In this document: positions 26,800 to 36,246 of the stretch, piece by piece
Position numbering within the stretch: the first letter of the stretch is position 1
How the letters are laid out: each line of letters begins with the position of its first letter
Origin: Bacillus sp. NTK034
GTDB lineage: Bacteria; Bacillota; Bacilli; Bacillales; Cytobacillaceae
Assembly: GCF_017303275.1 (NCBI RefSeq)
Contig: NZ_JAFKOJ010000001.1
Span: 682,001 to 746,000, forward strand
Length of the DNA: 64,000 bases
Reading direction: 5' to 3'
Notes under the pieces: model-generated
Seen by the model: only the letters and a program-made list of their open reading frames with translations
Databases searched by the model: none
What the model was told of the DNA's origin: nothing
Translations under genes and position numbers: made by a program

Positions 26800-28404
26800 A
26801 TGAATGAGACGCTACAGAGATATATAGGTAAAGTGAAAGAATACTGGGGCAGCAGGACTAAAAAACAGAAGACGTTTATGATTGGTGCTGCTGCAATATG
26901 TATATTGCTGATTGCGGCTGCTGCCATCTTAAGTACCAGGACTACTCTCGTTCCACTATACAGCAACTTAACACCGTCGGAGACTGGGACGATAAAAGAA
27001 AGTCTCGATACCAGGGGTGTTGTATCTGAAATCGCAGATGGCGGAACAACGATTAAAGTTCCTGAAGAGGTAGTAGATACTCTGAAAGTAGAACTGGCAG
27101 CAGAAGGAATCCCGAAATCTGGAAGTATTGATTATTCATTTTTCAGCCAAAATGCCGGCATTGGCATGACCGAAAACGAATTTAATGTCCTAAAGCTGGA
27201 AGCAATGCAGACTGAACTGGCAAATTTGATGAAAGGGATCGACGGAGTAAACGATGCCAAGGTAATGATAAACCTTCCGGAGAAAGGCATTTTTGTAAAT
27301 GATTCTTCTGAGGAAGCATCTGCCTCTATTGTTCTTAACACAAAACCAGGCTACCAATTTGAAGAATCGCAAATCCAGGCGCTTTATCACCTGGCGGCGA
27401 AAAGTATACCAAATCTTCCCACAGATAATATCGTCATTACTAATCAGTTTTTTGAGTATTTTGACTTAAAAAATAAACAAAATTCTTCACCGGAAAGCAC
27501 CTTTGCAGCTCAGCACGAAATTAAAAAAGAGATAGAACGCGATGTACAGCGGCAGGTGCAGAATATGCTGGGCACTTTAATGGGGCAGGATAAGGTTGTT
27601 GTGTCTGTAACCGCCGATATTGACTTTACCCAGGAAAACAGAGAAGAAAACCTCGTTACACCTGTTGATGAAGAAAATATGGAAGGTATAGCTATTAGTG
27701 CTCAAAAGATTACGGAAACGTTTACTGGCAATGGCGATGCTGCTGGAGGATTTACTCCGGCTGGCGGCAGCGATGAACCTGCAGGCACTGATTCGGCTAC
27801 TTATCAGGAAAGCGGAAATTCTAATGGGGATTATGAACGGATAGAAGAGACAATTAATAATGAAGTAAATAAAATCCGCAGGGAGATTGTCGAAAGTCCG
27901 TATAAAGTCAGGGACCTTGGCATTCAGGTTATGGTGGAACCGCCGACAGCTGATGATCCTGCATCACTTCCGCAGGAAAGAATTAATGATATTACCCAAA
28001 TACTTGGGACTGTTGTTCGTACAACCATTAATAAGGATGCTGCTGATGCTGAATTAACAGACGAAGCAATCCAGGACAAAATTGTCGTCTCAGTACAGCC
28101 TTTCAATGGAAAAGTTGAGTTTTCTAATGAGACTAGCACCAGTATTCCTTGGTGGATATATGCAATTGGCGGAGTATTGCTCTTAATCATTGCTCTATTA
28201 ATCTTCCTTTTTGTTAAAGCTAGAAAGAGGCAGAAGCAGGAAGAAGAGATGGAAGAACAAACTGCAGAGACATTCAATCTTCCGGATGTGAATGAAGAGC
28301 ATGAAACCGAAAGTACAATGAGGCGCAAGCAGCTGGAAAAAATGGCGAAGGAAAAGCCTGAAGACTTTGCAAAACTGCTTCGCACCTGGATCGCAGAAGA
28401 CTAA
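26800..28404 (+). CDS. fliF: Flagellar MS-ring protein FliF
   Basis: Forms the membrane ring on which the rod and switch assemble. The protein has 534 residues: one membrane helix near 28-48, ring-building motifs (YSNLTPSETGTIKESLDTRGV; PKSGSIDYSFFSQN), a second helix near 447-467 (IPWWIYAIGGVLLLIIALLIF), and a cytoplasmic tail ending in DFAKLLRTWIAED, the FliG-binding part. ATG 26800 is favoured over the adjacent GTG 26797 because GGAGG is then six bases away. It begins 133 bases after fliE. Confidence 0.97.
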   Translation: MNETLQRYIGKVKEYWGSRTKKQKTFMIGAAAICILLIAAAAILSTRTTLVPLYSNLTPSETGTIKESLDTRGVVSEIADGGTTIKVPEEVVDTLKVELAAEGIPKSGSIDYSFFSQNAGIGMTENEFNVLKLEAMQTELANLMKGIDGVNDAKVMINLPEKGIFVNDSSEEASASIVLNTKPGYQFEESQIQALYHLAAKSIPNLPTDNIVITNQFFEYFDLKNKQNSSPESTFAAQHEIKKEIERDVQRQVQNMLGTLMGQDKVVVSVTADIDFTQENREENLVTPVDEENMEGIAISAQKITETFTGNGDAAGGFTPAGGSDEPAGTDSATYQESGNSNGDYERIEETINNEVNKIRREIVESPYKVRDLGIQVMVEPPTADDPASLPQERINDITQILGTVVRTTINKDAADAELTDEAIQDKIVVSVQPFNGKVEFSNETSTSIPWWIYAIGGVLLLIIALLIFLFVKARKRQKQEEEMEEQTAETFNLPDVNEEHETESTMRRKQLEKMAKEKPEDFAKLLRTWIAED

Positions 28405-28416
28405 GGGGGATGAAAA

Positions 28417-29433
28417 ATGCCAAAGAAAGAGCAAAGAGAACTAACAGGTAAACAAAAAGCGGCAATTCTTCTTATATCACTTGGTCCTGATGTAGCATCC
28501 TCTGTTTATAAACATTTAAGCGAGGAAGAAATTGAGAAATTGACCCTGGAAATCTCGGGAGTCCGAAAAGTTGATTCGTTTGCTAAAGAAGAAATACTTG
28601 AAGAATTCCATCAAATTGCCCTGGCACAGGACTATATCACTCAGGGCGGGATTGGTTATGCAAAAACTGTTCTCGAGAAAGCACTCGGTACCGAGCAGGC
28701 ATCGGCCATTATTAACAGACTGACGTCTTCTCTGCAGGTAAGGCCATTCGATTTTGCCAGAAAGGCAGATCCGGCACAAATCCTGAATTTTATTCAAAAT
28801 GAGCATCCGCAAACGATCTCATTGATATTGTCCTATCTTGATCCAGCGCAGGCGGGGCAAATCCTTTCTGAGCTGCCGCAGGAAATGCAGGCGGATATTG
28901 CAAGAAGGATTGCCGTTATGGATAGCACATCTCCCGAAATTATCAATGAAGTTGAACAGATTCTTGAGAGAAAGCTGTCATCTACTGTAACACAGGATTA
29001 TACTCAGACCGGCGGCATTGAATCGGTTGTGGATGTTCTTAATGGAGTTGACCGGGCGACAGAAAGGACCATTCTGGACGCACTGGAAATTCAGGATCCA
29101 GAGCTTGCTGAGGAAATTAAGAAAAGAATGTTTGTATTTGAGGATATCGTTACCCTTGACAGCCGCGCCATACAGCGTGTGATCCGCGATTGTGAAAGTG
29201 AGGACCTCATGCTTTCTTTGAAAGTGTCCAGTGATGAAGTTAAAGAAATCGTCTTTAAAAATATGTCATCCAGAATGGTTGAAACCTTTAAGGATGAGAT
29301 GGAATACATGGGTCCTGTGAGATTAAGAGATGTTGAGGAAGCCCAATCAAGAATAGTCGGCATTATCCGAAGATTAGAAGAATCAGGAGAGATCATCGTC
29401 GCTCGCGGCGGAGGGGATGATATTATTGTCTAG
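28417..29433 (+). CDS. fliG: Flagellar motor switch protein FliG
   Basis: The torque-generating switch subunit that contacts MotA. The 338-residue protein shows the N-terminal FliF-binding domain (LTGKQKAAILLISLGPDVASSVYKHLSEEEIEKL), the middle armadillo domain with the EHPQ motif (NEHPQTISLILSYLDPAQA), and the C-terminal charged domain. It begins 12 bases after fliF with AAGGGGGA as ribosome site. Its 3' end overlaps fliH. Confidence 0.97.
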   Translation: MPKKEQRELTGKQKAAILLISLGPDVASSVYKHLSEEEIEKLTLEISGVRKVDSFAKEEILEEFHQIALAQDYITQGGIGYAKTVLEKALGTEQASAIINRLTSSLQVRPFDFARKADPAQILNFIQNEHPQTISLILSYLDPAQAGQILSELPQEMQADIARRIAVMDSTSPEIINEVEQILERKLSSTVTQDYTQTGGIESVVDVLNGVDRATERTILDALEIQDPELAEEIKKRMFVFEDIVTLDSRAIQRVIRDCESEDLMLSLKVSSDEVKEIVFKNMSSRMVETFKDEMEYMGPVRLRDVEEAQSRIVGIIRRLEESGEIIVARGGGDDIIV

Positions 29434-30202
29434 GCTTATTAAATCATATACTTCCGCAGTGCCAAAAGAAGAAAAGAAAGTCATTTCTATCAGACTGCTG
29501 CAAAGCAATTTAAATCATATTGAAGATGTATCTGAGCAAAACACGGATAGAACAGATGAAGAGCTTCAAGCCATGATGAACAGTGCCCGTGAGGAAGCTG
29601 AAAGGATTGTAAATGCTGCGAGAATAGATTCAGAAAAAAAGACTCGGCAAATGGAGGAGCAGCTTGAAGCGCTGGAACAGGAAAAACAAAAGGTTCTTGA
29701 GGAAGCCCGCTCTGAAGGATTTGCTGCTGGCGCTGATGAAGGCAGACAAAGCTCTCTCCGGGAATACAGTGAACTGATTCATATGGCAAGAGAAGTTGTA
29801 AACTCAGCCAAACATGATTATAAGCAGCATATCGAATCATCAGAAAGGACCATTCTAAATCTGGGATTAAAGGTTGCAGGAAAAATTCTTGGAGAAGTTC
29901 TAGATCAAAATAGCGACCAATTCCTTTCTATAGTAAAAAGAGCACTAAAGGAAGTGAGAGAGTACACTGAGATTCAGCTCCATGTACACCCTATGCATTA
30001 TGATTTGATTCTATCCCATAAGGAAGAACTAATCCGGGTATTTCCAAAAGAGACGGATTTATATATTTATCCCGATGAGGAACTGAGCAACACAAGCTGC
30101 ATAATTGAATCGGCAAATGGACGAATTGAAGCCAGTGTTGACAGCCAGCTTGAAGAAATAAAAAGAAAACTCTTTGAGATGCTGGAGAGTGAACCAAATT
30201 GA
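29426..30202 (+). CDS. fliH: Flagellar export stator protein FliH
   Basis: Binds FliI and tethers it to the export gate. The 258-residue protein has a charged coiled-coil N-terminal half (MMNSAREEAERIVNAARID) and a conserved C-terminal domain (LGLKVAGKILGEVLDQN; VDSQLEEIKRKLFEML). Two starts are possible: ATG 29417, only two bases from GGAGG, and TTG 29426, eleven bases away and giving MSRLIKS. The latter is chosen. It overlaps fliG at the 5' end and fliI at the 3' end. Confidence 0.9.
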   Translation: MSRLIKSYTSAVPKEEKKVISIRLLQSNLNHIEDVSEQNTDRTDEELQAMMNSAREEAERIVNAARIDSEKKTRQMEEQLEALEQEKQKVLEEARSEGFAAGADEGRQSSLREYSELIHMAREVVNSAKHDYKQHIESSERTILNLGLKVAGKILGEVLDQNSDQFLSIVKRALKEVREYTEIQLHVHPMHYDLILSHKEELIRVFPKETDLYIYPDEELSNTSCIIESANGRIEASVDSQLEEIKRKLFEMLESEPN

Positions 30203-31515
30203 AACTTGAACAGCTGATCAGCGAGGTGGAAAAAATTGATACCTTTAAGCGGTTTGGCAGAGTAAAAAGAGTTGTCGGTTTGATGATTGAGTCTCAAGGG
30301 CCTGAAAGTTCTATTGGGGATGTATGCATTATTCATATAGGCAAAGGGCGCACAAGAAGGATCCAGGCGGAAGTAGTCGGTTTTAAGAATGAGAATGTGA
30401 TACTTATGCCTTATACAGATGTACAGGATATTTCACCAGGCTCTCTTGTCGAGACAACCTCAGGACCTCTTGAGGTGAAAATTGGCCCAGCTCTTATAGG
30501 ACAGGCAATAGACTCACTGGGACAGCCTCTCGATGGAGGGGATTTGCCAAAGGGTTTGACACCGGTTCTAACTGAACAAACACCTCCTAATCCGCTCAAA
30601 AGGCCGCCAATCTCAGAACCTATTGAAGTAGGAGTAAGGATGATTGATAGCCTGCTGACAGTAGGAAACGGGCAGAGGGTCGGAATATTTGCGGGAAGTG
30701 GTGTCGGTAAGAGTACCCTTCTTGGAATGATAGCCCGCAATACCAATGCAGATTTAAATGTGATCGCCCTTATTGGGGAGAGGGGCAGAGAGGTTAGGGA
30801 GTTTATTGAGCGGGACCTCGGTCCGGAAGGTCTGCAAAGGTCCATTGTTGTGGTAGCTACGTCAGACCAGCCGGCACTCATGAGAATTAAAGGGGCATAC
30901 ACCGCCACAGCGATTGCTGAGTATTTCAGGGACAAAGGCTTAAAGGTCATGTTAATGATGGATTCAGTAACCCGGGTTGCAATGGCACAGAGGGAAGTCG
31001 GCCTCGCAGTCGGTGAACCGCCAACAACAAAAGGGTATACTCCTTCTGTTTTCGCGGTCCTTCCTAAACTGCTTGAAAGAACAGGAACAAACGAATATGG
31101 CTCTATAACTGCATTTTATACTGTATTGGTCGACGGTGACGACATGAATGAACCAATCGCAGATACAGTCAGGGGAATACTGGATGGACACTTTATTTTG
31201 GATCGGGCGTTAGCGAACAAAGGGCAATATCCGGCTATTAATGTCCTGAAAAGTGTAAGCCGGGTTATGAACCATATTGCAGATGCCTCCCATATAAAAT
31301 CAGCTGAAAAAGTAAGAGAAATGCTGAGCACATATATAAATGCAGAGGATTTGATTAATATTGGAGCCTACAAGCGCGGGTCCTCAATGGAAATAGACGA
31401 AGCCATTCGGTTGTATCCTTCGATTATCTCTTTCTTGAAACAAGAAACGAATGAAAAAATTTCTATCTTGGAAAGCATCGGCCAATTAAAAGGATTAGCT
31501 GGAAAAGGGGAATAA
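30199..31515 (+). CDS. fliI: Flagellum-specific ATPase FliI
   Basis: Energises or primes export through the flagellar type III apparatus; related to the F1 beta subunit. The 438-residue protein has Walker A GSGVGKST near 167-174, LIGERGREVREFIE, Walker B VMLMMDSVTR and the GEPPTTKGYTPSVF segment of the family. It starts with TTG at 30199, overlapping the fliH stop by four bases, with GGAGAGTG upstream. Confidence 0.97.
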   Translation: MKLEQLISEVEKIDTFKRFGRVKRVVGLMIESQGPESSIGDVCIIHIGKGRTRRIQAEVVGFKNENVILMPYTDVQDISPGSLVETTSGPLEVKIGPALIGQAIDSLGQPLDGGDLPKGLTPVLTEQTPPNPLKRPPISEPIEVGVRMIDSLLTVGNGQRVGIFAGSGVGKSTLLGMIARNTNADLNVIALIGERGREVREFIERDLGPEGLQRSIVVVATSDQPALMRIKGAYTATAIAEYFRDKGLKVMLMMDSVTRVAMAQREVGLAVGEPPTTKGYTPSVFAVLPKLLERTGTNEYGSITAFYTVLVDGDDMNEPIADTVRGILDGHFILDRALANKGQYPAINVLKSVSRVMNHIADASHIKSAEKVREMLSTYINAEDLINIGAYKRGSSMEIDEAIRLYPSIISFLKQETNEKISILESIGQLKGLAGKGE

Positions 31516-31518
31516 AAA

Positions 31519-31962
31519 TTGCAGTATCAATTTAAGTTCAAAAAAATCTTGAAGATAAAAGAAAGAGAAAAAGATCATGCGTTTGATGTATACAATCAGG
31601 CTGTCAAACGATTTGAAGAAACTGCCAATAAGCTGTACGATCTTCTGAAAAAGAAAGAAGATCTGGAGGAATATCAGCAATCAAGACTGGCTGAAGGACT
31701 TCCGGTTCAGGAAATCAGGCATCACCAGCATTTTGTAAGCAGTCTTGAGAAAACAATTGACCATTATCAAAAGATGGTCGCCAATGCGCGAACCCAAATG
31801 AATTTCCAGCAGGAAAAACTAATGGAAAAGAATATTGAAGTTAAGAAATATGAAAAGATGCAGGAAAAAGATTTAATTGGCTTTTTGGAAAACATGAAGC
31901 AAGCAGAAGGAAGGCAAATGGATGATATCTCGATACAGATGTATATGAATCGGGGAAATTAG
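31519..31962 (+). CDS. fliJ: Flagellar export chaperone FliJ
   Basis: A 147-residue, almost fully alpha-helical coiled-coil protein with the N-terminal YQFKFKKILKIKEREKDHA characteristic of FliJ. It acts as the central stalk of the FliI ring and escorts substrate chaperones. It begins with TTG three bases after fliI; GGGGAA is the ribosome site. Confidence 0.94.
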   Translation: MQYQFKFKKILKIKEREKDHAFDVYNQAVKRFEETANKLYDLLKKKEDLEEYQQSRLAEGLPVQEIRHHQHFVSSLEKTIDHYQKMVANARTQMNFQQEKLMEKNIEVKKYEKMQEKDLIGFLENMKQAEGRQMDDISIQMYMNRGN

Positions 31963-31970
31963 GTGGTTAA

Positions 31971-32582
31971 ATGGAAAAAATGCCAGAAGAACAAGAGACA
32001 CCCAAAACCAGCAGGTTTCAATGGTTTATATTCGCTTTCCTGATTCCGATTCTTTTCGGAATAACAGTGGCCCTGCTGGTTTTCACATTATCAGGAAACA
32101 ATATTTTTGAAACAGCCAGAGAATATAGCCAAAAAGTTCCATTTTTAGCTTCCGTTATTGATGGGGATAAATCCCATTCGCAGGAGGTAATGGAGGAGCA
32201 GCTCATCGGACTGCAGGCAGAAGTTAAAGATCGAGAAGCAAGGATATCTCAGCTGGAAAGCCAGCTTGACAGCAAAGATCTGGAATTAGAAAGAGCAGGA
32301 CTCGAAAAGCAGAGGCTGGAAGAAGAAATCAGCGAGCTTACGGCTATAAAGGAAGAAAACAAGCGAGCATTTAAAGATATCGTAAAGACCTATGAAAATA
32401 TTTCCGCTAAAAAAGCAGCACCCATTTTAACTGAGATGAAGGATGAGGAAGCTGTAAGAATATTATCAAATGTTAATTCTGACACGCTGGCCGCCATTAT
32501 GGAGAAGATGAACCCGGAGGATGCCGCACGTTATACTGCACTCCTGACCGCTGCCAAAGAAAAAAGCGGATCGGATAATTAA
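31971..32582 (+). CDS. ylxF: YlxF, MgtE_N-like membrane protein of the flagellar operon
   Basis: A 203-residue protein with one membrane helix (about 18-40), a periplasm-side or cytoplasmic coiled coil (70-130), and a C-terminal MgtE_N-like helical domain (ISAKKAAPILTEMKDEEAVRIL, then a second repeat). It occupies the position of ylxF between fliJ and fliK. Similar MotE-like proteins in other bacteria stabilise stator units, which is a possible but unproven role here. Confidence 0.85.
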   Translation: MEKMPEEQETPKTSRFQWFIFAFLIPILFGITVALLVFTLSGNNIFETAREYSQKVPFLASVIDGDKSHSQEVMEEQLIGLQAEVKDREARISQLESQLDSKDLELERAGLEKQRLEEEISELTAIKEENKRAFKDIVKTYENISAKKAAPILTEMKDEEAVRILSNVNSDTLAAIMEKMNPEDAARYTALLTAAKEKSGSDN

Positions 32583-32611
32583 CAAAAAGTCTTGAGAGGA
32601 GGTGAATTTAA

Positions 32612-33868
32612 GTGCAAATCGGAGGATTAGGATTTATTCAGGCACAATATTCATCCGAAGCTAAAAGATCTCTGCAAGATACAAGCAGAACTGGCTTTGG
32701 GAGTCTTTTCTTTTCTTTAACCGGAACCGCCAAACCGCAAGCAGAAAGCTTACCTGCATCAGCTGATGAGGAAAAGATCGAACAGTTAACAGAATTAATG
32801 GAGTTTCTTAAAGTGAGTGAGATCACCGAATTAGAAAACGGAAGCGAGCTTCTGGAGAAGATTTCCTTTCAAACAGAATCTGGCATCATAGAGGTCATTT
32901 CAGAGCAGCTGAATCTTTCACAGGAAGAATTGGTGCAGATGCTGGAGGGTTTTATGGACCAGGTTCTGCCAGGTGTAAAGCTTGAAGATGTATATTCTAA
33001 AGAAGATATAGGTGATGGCAGCAAAATCCAATTATTAATTTCAGCAATTTTAAATTTTGATCAAAAAGAAGGTATCATCCTGCAAGGGAAAGATTTTAGC
33101 GGAGCACTAAAAGTTTTGAAATTGTATGACATTCTGTCTGCAAAGAAGGATTTTTTCAGCAGCAAAATAAATCTGAAGGAATTTCTAAATTATGTCCAGG
33201 TAAAAATTGATGGGTTAATAAACAGTACTTCTGTTGATAAAGGCAGTATTATACAAAAAGTTTTTGCCCCGCTTGCAAACGAATTAAACTCTGCAAAGCC
33301 ACAAAATAACTCAGCTAATGAAAATTCGGGTCAGGCAGCCATTAAGATCATTAACAGACCGGAAACTGCTTTGCAGGGATTTATTCAGGTTCAATCATTT
33401 TCAAAACCGGAACAGATGTCTCTGCTGAATCCGCAGGGAAGGACAGTAAGTCCAGATCAGCTTATGCATCAATTTGAAAACATATTATCCAAGAGCAGCT
33501 TTCTCAAAACAGGAGGAACACAAAAGTTGTTTATCAAGCTGAATCCTGACCATCTCGGAGCGCTGCGCATAGAGATTATTCAAAAGGACTCTGCGATGAT
33601 TGCCAGGATTCTTACATCAACTGGTTCAGCAAAAGAAATTCTTGATTCACATATTAATGGCCTAAAGCAGGCTTTCAGTTCACAAAACATTCAGATTGAG
33701 AGAATTGAAATCTCTCAGCAAATGACGCAGCAGGATCGCTCCTTTAACAGGGACCCCCAGCAGCAGGAACAGAAACATCAGCAGAACAAGAATGAAAATA
33801 ATCAGCAGCAGCCTGAGAGTGAATTTAACAGCTCTTTTGAAGAAGCCCTTCTTAATACAGAAGCATAG
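32612..33868 (+). CDS. fliK: Flagellar hook-length control protein FliK
   Basis: Secreted molecular ruler that switches FlhB export specificity when the hook is complete. It has 418 residues, a variable N-terminal region, and the conserved C-terminal domain near 300-370 (GTQKLFIKLNPDHLGALRIE), followed by a Gln-rich tail (QQEQKHQQNKNENNQQQ). The GTG at 32612 follows GAGGAGGTG. The conserved domain resembles the end of the YlqG-like protein at 11381-13240. Confidence 0.93.
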   Translation: MQIGGLGFIQAQYSSEAKRSLQDTSRTGFGSLFFSLTGTAKPQAESLPASADEEKIEQLTELMEFLKVSEITELENGSELLEKISFQTESGIIEVISEQLNLSQEELVQMLEGFMDQVLPGVKLEDVYSKEDIGDGSKIQLLISAILNFDQKEGIILQGKDFSGALKVLKLYDILSAKKDFFSSKINLKEFLNYVQVKIDGLINSTSVDKGSIIQKVFAPLANELNSAKPQNNSANENSGQAAIKIINRPETALQGFIQVQSFSKPEQMSLLNPQGRTVSPDQLMHQFENILSKSSFLKTGGTQKLFIKLNPDHLGALRIEIIQKDSAMIARILTSTGSAKEILDSHINGLKQAFSSQNIQIERIEISQQMTQQDRSFNRDPQQQEQKHQQNKNENNQQQPESEFNSSFEEALLNTEA

Positions 33869-33880
33869 GAGTGATAGTAA

Positions 33881-34519
33881 TTGGCAAACACAATAGATTC
33901 TTCCCTAATGCTATCAAACTACCAAAGCCAAAACCGCAAAACGGGCTCAGATATATTAGGCAAAGATGATTTTCTTAAGATTCTAATGACACAGCTGCAA
34001 AACCAGGATCCTATGAACCCTATGCAGGACAAGGACTTTATTGCACAGATGGCAACCTTTTCGTCATTGGAGCAAATGACTAATATGAATAAGACGATGG
34101 AGAAGTTTGTTCAAGCCAATGAGCAAAATCAATTAATTTCATACAATCAATTTGTGGGGAAGGATGTTACATGGCATAAACTTAAAGAGTCAGATGATCC
34201 AACTCAGCCTCCCACAATTGAAGAGGGCAGAGGGAAAATAGCTTCTATTCAGTTTAAGAATAATAGTGTTGTATTTATCTTAGAAGACGGCACAAATCTG
34301 GAACCAGCAAATATTTCAGAAGTAAATGAAGCATCAAATGATAGTCATATACTGCAGGCGAGTTTGATGATTGGCAAAAAGGTTACTTTTTTGGATGCTA
34401 ATGATAAAGAGGTTACTTCCCTAATCAAGTCAGTTTCTTTTAGAGACGGCAAGACACTTTTCCAATTAGATGATGGAGAAAAGAGTATAACAGCGTCACA
34501 AATTATAGGTGTCGAATAA
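33881..34519 (+). CDS. flgD: Flagellar hook capping protein FlgD
   Basis: Scaffold cap on which hook subunits polymerise. The 212-residue protein has the N-terminal FlgD signature ([20 protein letters not shown], then [14 protein letters not shown]) and a C-terminal region with repeated beta elements. It starts with TTG at 33881 after GGAGTGATAG. It lies directly upstream of the TIGR02530-type gene and flgE. Confidence 0.95.
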   Translation: MANTIDSSLMLSNYQSQNRKTGSDILGKDDFLKILMTQLQNQDPMNPMQDKDFIAQMATFSSLEQMTNMNKTMEKFVQANEQNQLISYNQFVGKDVTWHKLKESDDPTQPPTIEEGRGKIASIQFKNNSVVFILEDGTNLEPANISEVNEASNDSHILQASLMIGKKVTFLDANDKEVTSLIKSVSFRDGKTLFQLDDGEKSITASQIIGVE

Positions 34520-34537
34520 CCAAAGGAGCGTGGTTGG

Positions 34538-34924
34538 ATGGATAAATTGATGTTTCGTCCGATCCATACACAGCATGTAGTCACCAAACAGGCAAAAGCT
34601 GTTCCTGCAGCATACCAGGTGCAAAATGGTTTTTCAAAACATTTACAGACTGCCCTGGAAAATAACAGCACACTAATTGTCAGCAAGCATGCTGAACAGC
34701 GGATGAACCAAAGAGGCATAGAAATTACAAGCGACCGCTGGCAGCAAATTGAAAATAAAATCCATGAAGCAAAAAAGATGGGCGTAAATGAATCCCTTGT
34801 AATACTAAAGGATGCGGCACTCGTTGTCAGCGCAAAAAACAATACTGTAATTACTGCTATGGATCGACAAGAAGCAGGTGCTCAAATATTCACCAACATT
34901 AATGGAACTATTATTCTTGATTAA
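34538..34924 (+). CDS. Flagellar operon protein, TIGR02530 type
   Basis: A 128-residue soluble protein. The central segment SKHAEQRMNQRGIEITSDRWQQIENKIHEAKKMG, given here in outline (ISKHAEQRM...RGI), and the C-terminal NNTVITAMDR...FTNINGTIILD match a family found only in flagellar operons between flgD and flgE. Its role is unknown. Proximity to the hook cap and hook genes suggests a part in hook assembly or its control. AAAGGAGCG precedes the ATG. Confidence 0.8.
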   Translation: MDKLMFRPIHTQHVVTKQAKAVPAAYQVQNGFSKHLQTALENNSTLIVSKHAEQRMNQRGIEITSDRWQQIENKIHEAKKMGVNESLVILKDAALVVSAKNNTVITAMDRQEAGAQIFTNINGTIILD

Positions 34925-35007
34925 ATAAACAAGGCTGGACCTTCATAAAGGAAGCCTGGGCTGCGGACTGACAGAAGCAGCCAATAAAGAGAGGAGCCAT
35001 TTAAGAT

Positions 35008-36192
35008 ATGCTACGTTCGATGTACTCAGGAATAAGCGGAATGAAAAATTTTCAGACGAAGCTTGATGTCATTGGGAATAATATTGCGAATGTAAATACA
35101 TTCGGCTATAAAAAGGGCCGCGTAACGTTTAAAGATACAATGAGCCAGACAATTTCTGGAGCAAGTGCCGCACAGGATAATCGCGGTGGTAAGAACCCGA
35201 TGCAGGTTGGACTTGGTACAACACTTGCAACTATTGATACGATTCATACTGGATCAAGTTTGCAGACCACCGGCCGCTCATTGGATCTGGGGATTGATGG
35301 TGATGGTTATTTTGTTGTAAGACAGGGTGATGCACAATTTTATACTAGGGCCGGTAACTTTTATCTAGATGATAATGGAAATCTCGTAAATGCAGATGGC
35401 CTTAAAGTCCAAGCTTATGGAGTTAATCCAGCAACAGGAGATGTAACAAATCAATTAGGAGATATTGCAGTAAATGTAAATTCTATTATGTCACCAACAC
35501 CTACTTCAAATATTCCTATTGAGGGGGCACTAAGTGCGACTGCTACTGAAGACTACGAGTATATGCAACAAATAAAAGTAGTCGATTCGAAGGGTGTTTC
35601 CCATACAGTGGAGGTTACGTTTAAGAAATTAAACGTTGCGAACCAATGGAATGTTTCAGTTAATGGAACGAGTGCCGGAAATATTAACTTTCAAAACACT
35701 CCTCCTACTGGGCCAATAACATGGCCACTAGATTTAGATGGTTCTGGAAATCCAGATACAATAACTCTTGATATATCCAAACTTGTGCAAAATGGGAATC
35801 AATCAAATGCGTTAGTTAACCCTAATGGAAATACTGAGGGTTCTCTTGAGAGTTTCAACATTGGAGCAATGGGTGAAATAAATGGTGTTTATTCAAATGG
35901 TTTAGTTAGGACACTTGGTGTCTTAGCCTTAGCGAAATTCAGTAACACCTCAGGTCTTACAAAATCTGGAAATAATCTTTTCCAGGAATCTATTAACTCA
36001 GGTACGGCAAATATCAACGTAGCAGGTGAAGGACGGCGCTCAATTGCTTCGGGCTCTTTGGAAATGTCCAACGTAGACCTTTCAGAAGAATTCACTGAAA
36101 TGATTACAGCTCAGCGCGGTTTCCAGGCTAATACCCGCATCATTACAACATCAGATGAAATCCTGCAGGAGCTTGTTAATTTAAAACGATAA
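35008..36192 (+). CDS. flgE: Flagellar hook protein FlgE
   Basis: The structural hook subunit. It has 394 residues: the conserved N-terminal region (MLRSMYSGISGMKNFQTKLD, then NNIANVNTFGYKKGRV), a long variable middle, and the conserved C-terminal helix (NVDLSEEFTEMITAQRGFQA, then TRIITTSDEILQELVNLKR). B. subtilis FlgE is far shorter (about 264 residues), so this protein has an added surface domain. The middle shows a codon shift (almost only CAA for Gln). GAGAGGAGC precedes the ATG. Confidence 0.95.
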   Translation: MLRSMYSGISGMKNFQTKLDVIGNNIANVNTFGYKKGRVTFKDTMSQTISGASAAQDNRGGKNPMQVGLGTTLATIDTIHTGSSLQTTGRSLDLGIDGDGYFVVRQGDAQFYTRAGNFYLDDNGNLVNADGLKVQAYGVNPATGDVTNQLGDIAVNVNSIMSPTPTSNIPIEGALSATATEDYEYMQQIKVVDSKGVSHTVEVTFKKLNVANQWNVSVNGTSAGNINFQNTPPTGPITWPLDLDGSGNPDTITLDISKLVQNGNQSNALVNPNGNTEGSLESFNIGAMGEINGVYSNGLVRTLGVLALAKFSNTSGLTKSGNNLFQESINSGTANINVAGEGRRSIASGSLEMSNVDLSEEFTEMITAQRGFQANTRIITTSDEILQELVNLKR

Positions 36193-36195
36193 TCT

Positions 36196-36246
36196 AAAGG
36201 AGGGTCAGGGCTGAAGGCACAGAATTCTTTAGCCCTGGAAATGACA
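36196..36246 (+). promoter_or_regulatory. Hairpin-bridged ribosome binding site of swrD
   Basis: A perfect AAAGGAGG (36196-36203) lies four bases after the flgE stop but about 44 bases from the swrD start. Between them, TCAGGGCTGAAG (36205-36216) pairs with CTTTAGCCCTGG (36227-36238), a 12-base stem with a ten-base loop. Excluding the hairpin, the spacing to TTG 36247 becomes nine bases, close to ideal. Folding would therefore enable initiation. Confidence 0.6.
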
